Assembly (NCBI GenBank): GCA_943369485.1
Contig: CALRNH020000010.1
Location: forward strand, 62,001-126,000
Source: ATX-6F1 sp943369485
Lineage (GTDB): Bacteria; Cyanobacteriota; Cyanobacteriia; PCC-6307; Cyanobiaceae
Direction: 5' to 3'
Length of the DNA: 64,000 bases
The translations under genes were made by a program, and so were the position numbers. The notes under the pieces were generated by a model. The model was not told the DNA's origin and did not search any database. It saw only the letters and a list, made by a program, of their open reading frames with translations. This document shows positions 58,780-64,000 of the stretch, in pieces (the stretch's first letter is position 1; every line of letters begins with the position of its first letter).

Positions 58780-58890
58780 CTCCATGGGATGGGCTGCCGA
58801 GGATGGGCTCCTCGGGAGGCACGGTTCCGTTGACCATCTGAGGATCGAACAACCCCATGGGTTCCAAGGGGCCCTCGGGCCCTTGCTTTT
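58780..58890 (+). ncRNA. Candidate small RNA or leader with stem-loops upstream of sbtA
   Basis: Within a 439-bp non-coding gap, three consecutive inverted repeats occur on the + strand: CCGAGGA/TCCTCGG (58797-58815), AACCC/GGGTT (58851-58863) and a terminator-like hairpin (58865-58890). No convincing reading frame covers them. Together they look like a short structured RNA or an attenuated leader ending just before the sbtA promoter region. Coordinates of the 5' end are approximate. The rest of the gap (58526-58779 and 58891-58964) shows nothing more than the palindrome at 58715 and possible promoters. Confidence 0.3.
58865..58890 (+). terminator. Rho-independent terminator-like hairpin
   Basis: CAAGGGGCCC-TC-GGGCCCTTG forms a stem of nine pairs with a one-base bulge, followed by CTTTT. 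The structure is strong and strand-specific. It would end a transcript from the left about 75 nt before sbtA. Confidence 0.6.
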
Positions 58891-58964
58891 AGCCACGGCC
58901 CTGACCCGAATCCAAGCGCTGCCCGTAGGCTGCGCCCGAAGCTGAAACCCTCGACCGGGCCGCG

Positions 58965-59957
58965 ATGGACACCAGCCTGGTTCTGCAGAATCTGCTTTCG
59001 CCGCCCGTTCTGTTCTTCTTTCTTGGTGTGCTGGCGGTGTTGCTGGGCTCCGACCTGGACATCCCCTCGCCGCTGCCCAAACTCTTCTCCCTCTACCTGC
59101 TGCTGGCGATCGGCTTCAACGGGGGACTGGAACTTCAGCACAGCGGTCTGGCCGGCCAGGTGCTGCCCACGATCAGCGCCGCCGTGCTGATGTCGTTGGC
59201 GGTGCCGGTGGCGACCTTCCTGGTGCTGCGCACCCGCCTGGATACCTTCAACGCCGCCGCGATCGCCGCCACCTATGGCTCAATCAGCGCCGTGACCTTT
59301 ATCACCGCCCAGAGCTTCCTCGGGGTGCTGGGGGTGAGCTTCGACGGTTTCATGGTGGCCGCCCTGGCCCTGATGGAATCACCGGCGATCATCATCGGCC
59401 TGCTGCTGGTCAAGCTGGCCGGCCCCCAGCAGCGGCCCGGGGGCGGCGAGATGCCCTGGAGCTCGGTGCTTCGTGAGGCGTTCTTGAACAGCTCGGTCTT
59501 CCTGCTGGTGGGCAGCCTGGTGATCGGATTTCTGGTGGCCCAGTACAGCCCCACTGGGGTGGCCAAGATGGAGCCCTTCACCGACAAGCTCTTCTACGGC
59601 GCCCTGAGTTTCTTCCTGCTCGACATGGGCATCGTTGCCGCCCAGCGGCTGGCGGAACTGCAGAAAGCGGGCGCCTTCCTGATCGCCTTCGCCCTGCTCT
59701 GCCCACCGGTCAATGCCTTGGTAGGCCTGGGCATTGCCCTGATGCTGGGGCTGTCCCAGGGCAACGCTCTGCTGTTCATGGTGCTCTGTGCCAGCGCCTC
59801 GTACATCGCCGTACCGGCGGCCATGCGCATGACGGTGCCGGAGGCCAACCCCAGCCTCTACATCTCCACCTCATTGGGGCTGACCTTCCCGTTCAACATC
59901 GTGGTAGGCATTCCTGCCTACATGGCGATCGTCCAACGCCTGATCCCTGCCACCTGA
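58965..59957 (+). CDS. sbtA: Sodium-dependent bicarbonate transporter SbtA
   Basis: Inner-membrane Na+/HCO3- symporter of the carbon-concentrating mechanism. The 330-residue protein has two inverted five-helix halves: PPVLFFFLGVLAVLLGSDLD and LYLLLAIGFNGGLELQHSG, with AAIAATYGSISAVTFITAQS and the second-half counterpart FMVLCASASYIAVPAAMRMT at the substrate site. It is slightly shorter than Synechocystis SbtA (374), mainly in the central cytoplasmic loop around PQQRPGGGEMP. The sbtB gene follows after 5 bp. A possible promoter lies near 58910-58935. Confidence 0.95.
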   Translation: MDTSLVLQNLLSPPVLFFFLGVLAVLLGSDLDIPSPLPKLFSLYLLLAIGFNGGLELQHSGLAGQVLPTISAAVLMSLAVPVATFLVLRTRLDTFNAAAIAATYGSISAVTFITAQSFLGVLGVSFDGFMVAALALMESPAIIIGLLLVKLAGPQQRPGGGEMPWSSVLREAFLNSSVFLLVGSLVIGFLVAQYSPTGVAKMEPFTDKLFYGALSFFLLDMGIVAAQRLAELQKAGAFLIAFALLCPPVNALVGLGIALMLGLSQGNALLFMVLCASASYIAVPAAMRMTVPEANPSLYISTSLGLTFPFNIVVGIPAYMAIVQRLIPAT

Positions 59958-59962
59958 GAGCC

Positions 59963-60244
59963 ATGAAACGCATCGACCTGATCTTCAGCGAGCGGGAACT
60001 CGACAAGATCTGCACGGCCATCGACCGGGCCGGCGCCCCCGGCTACTCGGTGATGCGTCATGTCACCGGCCGAGGCCCCAACGGAGAGGTGTCAGAAGGC
60101 ATGGACTTCAGCAGCCTGGGAGCCAACGCCCACGTGATCGTCTTCTGCGAGCACGACGTGCTCGACAAACTGCGCACCAGCGTCCGTCCGATCCTCAACT
60201 ACTACGGCGGCGTGGCTTTTGTGGCCGATGCGGAGCGCTTCTGA
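59963..60244 (+). CDS. sbtB: PII-like regulator SbtB, short form
   Basis: Trimeric PII-like protein that binds SbtA and adenine nucleotides (cAMP, AMP, ADP, ATP) to gate bicarbonate uptake. The 93 residues cover the ferredoxin-like fold from MKRIDLIFSERELDKICTAI, with the T-loop RHVTGRGPNGEVSEGMDF and the end GGVAFVADAERF. The C-terminal redox loop with paired cysteines present in Synechocystis SbtB is missing, as known for Cyanobium SbtB. Coupled to sbtA by a 5-bp gap. A GAGCC-GAT-GGCTC hairpin overlaps the stop codon. Confidence 0.93.
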   Translation: MKRIDLIFSERELDKICTAIDRAGAPGYSVMRHVTGRGPNGEVSEGMDFSSLGANAHVIVFCEHDVLDKLRTSVRPILNYYGGVAFVADAERF

Positions 60245-60451
60245 GCCGATGGCTCGAGGCCTTCCCAGGAGGGGCTTCAGGGAGGCATGAGCAGAACGAG
60301 TCAAAAGCGAAACCAACGTTTTGTGTCGCAATGATCAGACCCACTTATTGATGCCAGCACGGACCGTGATGACTCGGCATGCCAAAAGTCCTTGACGACG
60401 GGGTAAGCCGCCGACCATGGTGACGAACGAACATTCCACCCCCCCTCTTCC

Positions 60452-60456
60452 AGGAG
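60452..60456 (+). promoter_or_regulatory. Shine-Dalgarno site of csoS1
   Basis: AGGAG, 6 nt before the ATG at 60463, a strong and well-spaced site consistent with the very high expression of shell protein. The preceding 60245-60451 must hold the operon promoter; TTGACG at 60391-60396 is one -35 candidate with a weak CATGGT as -10. Confidence 0.6.
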
Positions 60457-60462
60457 TAGGCA

Positions 60463-60777
60463 ATGGCTAACGAAATCATGGGCATCGCCCTCGGCATGAT
60501 CGAAACCCGGGGGCTCGTCCCGGCCATCGAGGCGGCTGACGCCATGACCAAGGCCGCAGAAGTGCGCCTGATCGGTCGCGAATTCGTTGGCGGCGGCTAC
60601 GTCACCGTCCTGGTGCGCGGCGAAACCGGCGCCGTCAACGCCGCCGTCCGCGCCGGTGCTGATGCCTGTGAGCGTGTGGGTGATGGCCTGGTGGCCGCCC
60701 ACATCATTGCTCGCCCCCATCGCGAAGTGGAACCGGCCCTGGGAAGCAGCAGCAACTTTCTCGGTCAGAAGGACTGA
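60463..60777 (+). CDS. csoS1: Carboxysome shell hexamer protein CsoS1
   Basis: Main BMC-H shell protein of the alpha-carboxysome; hexamers tile the facets. The 104 residues show the BMC domain: IALGMIETRGLVPAIEAADA, VRLIGREFVGGGYVTVLVRG (pore-adjacent), and VAAHIIARPHREVEPAL. It opens the operon csoS1-cbbL-cbbS-csoS2, which is the alpha-cyanobacterial order. Only one csoS1 paralogue is seen here. Confidence 0.95.
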   Translation: MANEIMGIALGMIETRGLVPAIEAADAMTKAAEVRLIGREFVGGGYVTVLVRGETGAVNAAVRAGADACERVGDGLVAAHIIARPHREVEPALGSSSNFLGQKD

Positions 60778-60837
60778 GGTCTGAGGCGACGCTGATCAAG
60801 CGCCCACCCCTCTAAACAATTCCCTACCGACCCAACT

Positions 60838-60843
60838 GGAGAT
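60838..60843 (+). promoter_or_regulatory. Shine-Dalgarno site of cbbL
   Basis: GGAGAT, 6 nt before the cbbL ATG at 60850. In contrast, cbbS lacks any purine-rich site in the 20 nt before its ATG, which is preceded by CCAACCAACCACC. Confidence 0.6.
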
Positions 60844-60849
60844 CTCCCT

Positions 60850-62262
60850 ATGAGCAAGAAGTACGACGCTGGCGTCAAGGAGTACCGCGACACCTATTGG
60901 ACTCCTGATTACATCCCCCTAGACACCGACCTGCTGGCCTGCTTCAAGGTCACCGGCCAGGAAGGTGTGCCCAGGGAAGAAGTGGCCGCCGCCGTGGCCG
61001 CTGAATCCTCCACTGGCACCTGGTCCACCGTGTGGTCCGAGCTCCTCACCGATCTCGACTTCTACAAAGGCCGTTGCTACCGCATCGAAGACGTTCCAGG
61101 CGACAAGGAGTCGTTCTACGCCTTCATCGCGTACCCCCTGGACCTGTTCGAGGAAGGTTCGATCACCAACGTGCTGACCTCCCTGGTCGGCAACGTCTTC
61201 GGCTTCAAGGCCCTGCGTCACCTGCGCCTGGAAGACATCCGCTTCCCGATGGCCTTCATCAAGACCTGCCCGGGTCCCCCGAACGGCATCTGCGTCGAGC
61301 GTGACCGGATGAACAAGTACGGCAGGCCTCTGCTGGGCTGCACCATCAAGCCGAAGCTGGGTCTGTCGGGTAAGAACTACGGCCGGGTGGTCTACGAGTG
61401 CCTCCGCGGTGGTCTCGACTTCACCAAGGACGACGAGAACATCAACTCCCAGCCCTTCCAGCGCTGGCAGAACCGCTTCGAGTTCGTGGCCGAAGCCGTG
61501 CAGCTCGCCCAGGATGAAACCGGCGAGAAGAAGGGGCATTACCTCAACTGCACCGCCGCCACTCCTGAGGAAATGTATGAGCGGGCCGAGTTCGCCAAGG
61601 AACTCAACCAGCCGATCATCATGCACGACTACATCACCGGTGGCTTCACGGCCAACACCGGTCTGTCGAAGTGGTGCCGCAAGAACGGCATGCTGCTCCA
61701 CATTCACCGCGCCATGCACGCGGTGATCGACCGTCACCCCAAGCACGGCATCCACTTCCGGGTTCTGGCCAAGTGCCTGCGCCTCTCCGGTGGTGACCAA
61801 CTCCACACCGGCACCGTGGTGGGCAAGCTTGAAGGCGACCGCCAGACCACCCTCGGCTTCATCGACCAGCTGCGGGAGTCCTTCATTCCCGAAGACCGCA
61901 GCCGCGGCAACTTCTTCGACCAGGACTGGGGCTCCATGCCCGGCGTCTTCGCCGTGGCCTCTGGAGGCATCCACGTTTGGCACATGCCCGCGCTGGTGGC
62001 GATCTTCGGCGACGATTCCGTGCTGCAGTTCGGTGGTGGCACCCATGGCCACCCCTGGGGCTCCGCCGCTGGAGCCGCCGCCAACCGCGTGGCCCTCGAA
62101 GCCTGCGTCAAAGCCCGCAACGCCGGCCGCGAGATCGAGAAAGAAAGCCGTGACATCCTGCTCGAAGCGGCCAAGCACAGCCCTGAACTGGCGATCGCCC
62201 TTGAGACCTGGAAAGAGATCAAGTTCGAGTTCGACACGGTCGACAAGCTCGACGTCCAGTGA
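60850..62262 (+). CDS. cbbL: Ribulose-bisphosphate carboxylase large subunit, Form IA
   Basis: Fixes CO2 on ribulose 1,5-bisphosphate inside the carboxysome. The 470-residue length and sequence are Form IA, the type in alpha-cyanobacteria and chemoautotrophs. Active-site features include GLDFTKDDENINSQPFQRWQ with the carbamylated Lys at about residue 193, RPLLGCTIKPKLGLSGKNYG, HIHRAMHAVIDRHPKHGIHF and SGGDQLHTGTVVGKLEGD. Start MSKKYDAGVKEYRDTYW. It lies 72 bp after csoS1 and 77 bp before cbbS. Confidence 0.98.
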   Translation: MSKKYDAGVKEYRDTYWTPDYIPLDTDLLACFKVTGQEGVPREEVAAAVAAESSTGTWSTVWSELLTDLDFYKGRCYRIEDVPGDKESFYAFIAYPLDLFEEGSITNVLTSLVGNVFGFKALRHLRLEDIRFPMAFIKTCPGPPNGICVERDRMNKYGRPLLGCTIKPKLGLSGKNYGRVVYECLRGGLDFTKDDENINSQPFQRWQNRFEFVAEAVQLAQDETGEKKGHYLNCTAATPEEMYERAEFAKELNQPIIMHDYITGGFTANTGLSKWCRKNGMLLHIHRAMHAVIDRHPKHGIHFRVLAKCLRLSGGDQLHTGTVVGKLEGDRQTTLGFIDQLRESFIPEDRSRGNFFDQDWGSMPGVFAVASGGIHVWHMPALVAIFGDDSVLQFGGGTHGHPWGSAAGAAANRVALEACVKARNAGREIEKESRDILLEAAKHSPELAIALETWKEIKFEFDTVDKLDVQ

Positions 62263-62339
62263 GCTGACAAGGGGTCGACGTTTCGCGGCTGACCCCGCCC
62301 CCGTCACACGTCCAACACCGTTCACCCCAACCAACCACC

Positions 62340-62681
62340 ATGCCCTTCAAGAGCACCGTGGGTGACTACCAGACAGTCGCCACCCTGGAGACCTTCGGCT
62401 TCCTCCCGCCGATGTCCCAGGACGAGATCTACGACCAGATTGCCTACATCATTGCCCAGGGTTGGAGCCCCCTGGTGGAGCACGTTCACCCAAGCCGTTC
62501 CATGGCGACCTACTGGTCGTACTGGAAGCTTCCCTTCTTCGGCGAGAAGGATCTCGGTGTGATCGTCAACGAACTCGAGTCCTGCCATCGGGCCTACCCC
62601 GACCACCACGTGCGTCTTGTGGGTTACGACGCCTACACCCAGAGCCAGGGTTCCTGCTTCGTGGTGTTCGAAGCACGCTGA
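62340..62681 (+). CDS. cbbS: Ribulose-bisphosphate carboxylase small subunit
   Basis: Caps the L8 core to form L8S8. The 113 residues begin MPFKSTVGDYQTVATLETFG, with MSQDEIYDQIAYIIAQGWSP, SYWKLPFFGE (WSYWKLPFFG motif) and VRLVGYDAYTQSQGSCFVVF, all typical. In the alpha-carboxysome the CsoS2 N-repeats bind at the large/small subunit interface. A stable UUCG-capped hairpin follows the stop. Confidence 0.98.
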   Translation: MPFKSTVGDYQTVATLETFGFLPPMSQDEIYDQIAYIIAQGWSPLVEHVHPSRSMATYWSYWKLPFFGEKDLGVIVNELESCHRAYPDHHVRLVGYDAYTQSQGSCFVVFEAR

Positions 62682-62690
62682 GGCAGCAGT

Positions 62691-62712
62691 GGTCCCGGCT
62701 TCGGTCGGGGCT
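62691..62712 (+). promoter_or_regulatory. UUCG-tetraloop hairpin between cbbS and csoS2
   Basis: CCCGGC-TTCG-GTCGGG (62694-62709) closes with a C(UUCG)G loop and extends by about three further pairs including G-U wobbles. A weak pyrimidine run follows (CTGTCTTTC) but no U-tract. This fits a processing, stabilising or partial-termination element setting higher cbbLS than csoS2 levels. Confidence 0.55.
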
Positions 62713-62826
62713 CTGTCTTTCATGACCAACGCGATCCCGTAGCCACGGTGTCGATATCCAGTCCAGGGGGTCGGTGAAACGATCCCTGGAACTGGAGCAA
62801 CCAGGATTTTTCTTCATCGGGCGGAT

Positions 62827-64000
62827 ATGGCAACTCAATCCAGTCGCGAAGCGGCCCTTGCGCGCCGGAAGGCGCTTTCCAACTCCGGCAAGAGCGCCGA
62901 AAAGCGTTTTTCCAGCAGCCCCGACCGGGTGCGCAGTGCGCCGGAAATCCGGGCGAGCAGGACCCAGGCGGCCCCCTCAGTCGCCCCGAAAGCCGCTGAG
63001 CAGGTCAGCCCTCCGCCAAGCCCCCCGGCCCGGACAAGAGCCTGGAGCGAAGCCCCCAGGACCATCAACCGCAGCCCACTCTCCAACCCCAGTCGTGACC
63101 TTGCCCTGGCACGCCGTGACGCCCTGAGCAAGAAAGGCAAACGCGCCGACACCAGCCTTGATCGAACCCGCAGCGCACCGGTCAGGGCCACTGCGGCTCC
63201 GGTGACGGCCCCCAGCCAGCAGAAGGCGATCGCGTCCCAGGAAAGCCTCTTCAAAGATCGCCCCTCGACGGCTCCAAGTCGCGCAACCACGCCCAGCCGT
63301 TCCTCGGGCAAGCGGGCCCTGTCTCAGCACAATCCCAGCCGAGCCCTCGTTCTGGCACGACGGGAGGCCCTCTCGAAACATGGCAAGTCAGCCAACACCG
63401 GCAGCGTCAGCGGCGGGGCCGCCATGCGCCAGGCCAATCCCGAGATGAACAGCCGGGAACTGTCCCACCGAATCCGCGACCTCAGGAGCAAGACCGGCGC
63501 CTCGGCCATCGCGCGCAACTCCGCTGGCAGTTCCCGTCCCTGCGGTCCTCGCCGTGGCAAACACACCGAGACGACCGTCGCCGCCGCCCAGGACGCCCCC
63601 TGGAAGGTGGGCGCGAGCGAAACCGGTCGCGGTCAGGTGGTGACCGGCACCCAGGCCAACCGCTCCGAGAAGACCACCGGCAACGAAGCCAGTACCTGCC
63701 GCACGATCACCGGCACCGAATACCTCGGCGCCGAAATCTTCCGCAGCTTCTGCCAGAGCGATCCTGCCCCCAACCAGCCCGCCAAGGTGCGCGTCAGCGC
63801 CACCAGCCACGGCAACCGGGTCACCGGCAATGAGGTGGGCCGATCTGAAAAGGTCACCGGCGATGAGCCCGGCACCTGCAAGAACGTCACCGGCACCGAG
63901 TACATCTCGGCCAACCAGGCCGCCGCCTATTGCGGCAGCAAGAGCGCCGGCACCCCCTCCCCCAGGAAGGTGGGAGTGGCCCAGACCGTTGGTGGACGCA
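62827..64000 (+). CDS. csoS2: Carboxysome scaffold protein CsoS2, N-terminal part (cut by window edge)
   Basis: Intrinsically disordered scaffold that condenses Rubisco and ties it to the shell. ATG 62827 gives MATQSSREAALARRKALSNS. The visible 391 residues contain the N-terminal region with four Rubisco-binding repeats (residues ~6, 89, 171, 209) and the start of the middle region with M-repeats beginning at residues 260, 320 and 381. Highly basic, Ser/Pro/Arg-rich composition matches the family. The C-terminal region that contacts the shell is beyond the window, so any ribosomal frameshift site there cannot be checked. Confidence 0.95.
   Translation, partial: MATQSSREAALARRKALSNSGKSAEKRFSSSPDRVRSAPEIRASRTQAAPSVAPKAAEQVSPPPSPPARTRAWSEAPRTINRSPLSNPSRDLALARRDALSKKGKRADTSLDRTRSAPVRATAAPVTAPSQQKAIASQESLFKDRPSTAPSRATTPSRSSGKRALSQHNPSRALVLARREALSKHGKSANTGSVSGGAAMRQANPEMNSRELSHRIRDLRSKTGASAIARNSAGSSRPCGPRRGKHTETTVAAAQDAPWKVGASETGRGQVVTGTQANRSEKTTGNEASTCRTITGTEYLGAEIFRSFCQSDPAPNQPAKVRVSATSHGNRVTGNEVGRSEKVTGDEPGTCKNVTGTEYISANQAAAYCGSKSAGTPSPRKVGVAQTVGGR
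62842..63501 (+). repeat. Four N-repeats of CsoS2
   Basis: The motif SRxxxxARRxALSxxGK recurs as SREAALARRKALSNSGK (62842), SRDLALARRDALSKKGK (63091), SRALVLARREALSKHGK (63337) and a degenerate fourth, SRELSHRIRDLRSKTGA (63451). Spacing is 83, 82 and 38 residues. The first three keep the basic pair and ALS that contact Rubisco; the fourth has lost them in part. Confidence 0.85.
63604..64000 (+). repeat. M-repeats of CsoS2 (two full, third starting)
   Basis: Repeats of about 60 residues begin with KVGASETGRGQVVTGT (63604), KVRVSATSHGNRVTGN (63784) and KVGVAQTVGGR (63967). Each full unit has RSEK(T/V)TGxE, a (S/G)TC(R/K)xxTGTEY core and ends with a further Cys (FCQSD, YCGSK). The paired Cys are known to matter for carboxysome assembly. 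Confidence 0.85.

Noticed and set aside
60919..62334. A 471-codon frame antisense to cbbL
   Set aside because: An artefact of strong codon bias in a highly expressed gene.
1..64000. CRISPR arrays, insertion sequences, rRNA and tRNA genes
   Set aside because: No spaced direct repeats, terminal inverted repeats with transposase, or RNA gene signatures were seen in reading both strands.

Overview
The window is a gene-dense, GC-rich stretch of an alpha-cyanobacterial (Cyanobium / freshwater Synechococcus-like picocyanobacterial) chromosome. The main reasons are a Form IA Rubisco inside an alpha-carboxysome (cso) operon, CsoS1D, a chlorophyll-binding tail on ferrochelatase, psaM, cyAbrB, the alkane pair ado/aar, and both protochlorophyllide reductases. 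SbtA/SbtB together with chlL/N/B fits a Cyanobium-type organism better than an open-ocean Prochlorococcus. The strain assignment is inference. No tRNA, rRNA, CRISPR array, insertion sequence or prophage was seen; the only mobile-element-like gene is a lone tyrosine recombinase that looks domesticated.

Layout. 1-5.1 kb: proS (partial), a small helix-turn-helix-like protein, ppa, a methyltransferase, a 2Fe-2S ferredoxin, an ArsC/Spx-like protein and a large unknown membrane protein. 5.1-16.7 kb: lepB, a dihydroorotase-like pseudoenzyme, a tandem histidine phosphatase, a CPBP protease, an ftsI-type penicillin-binding protein with its small membrane partner, transaldolase with EF-hands, a lone cNMP-binding domain, then the leftward pyrH-frr-FAD reductase operon. 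16.7-27.7 kb: cobO, the recombinase, hemH, an M23 peptidase, ilvB with a zinc-ribbon tail, an SNase-like secreted protein, a Tic22-like protein, a periplasmic-binding-like protein and ppsA. 27.7-33.8 kb: a FAD dehydrogenase, cyAbrB, a leftward rps1b-tab2-pgeF operon and a creatininase-family enzyme.

33.9-45.1 kb: the alkane/fatty-acid block ado-aar-accA-SDR, then folE, trpF, a site-2 protease, a lipoate-ligase-like gene, a TauE transporter, a CRR6-like NDH-1 assembly factor, psaM (34 codons), and por. 45.1-54.9 kb: a nearly unbroken leftward run ndhF4-ndhD4-chpX-fasciclin-DUF2062-chlN-chlB-chlL, joining CO2 uptake to dark chlorophyll synthesis. 55-64 kb: a cation/H+ antiporter, two small unknowns, csoS1D, rdgB, sbtA-sbtB, and csoS1-cbbL-cbbS-csoS2, the last cut by the window edge.

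How it works together: NDH-1(4) with ChpX hydrates CO2 to bicarbonate and SbtA imports bicarbonate under SbtB control. CsoS1, CsoS1D and CsoS2 build the alpha-carboxysome that holds Rubisco. The chlorophyll genes and psaM supply photosystem I and pigment. Genes are packed with 4-nt start/stop overlaps and several convergent 3' overlaps of 11-68 bp. No wholly new system is evident. The most useful leads are fusions (zinc ribbon on IlvB, EF-hands on transaldolase), the domesticated recombinase, a likely CTG start after ilvB, and RNA or palindromic elements around the carbon-concentrating genes.
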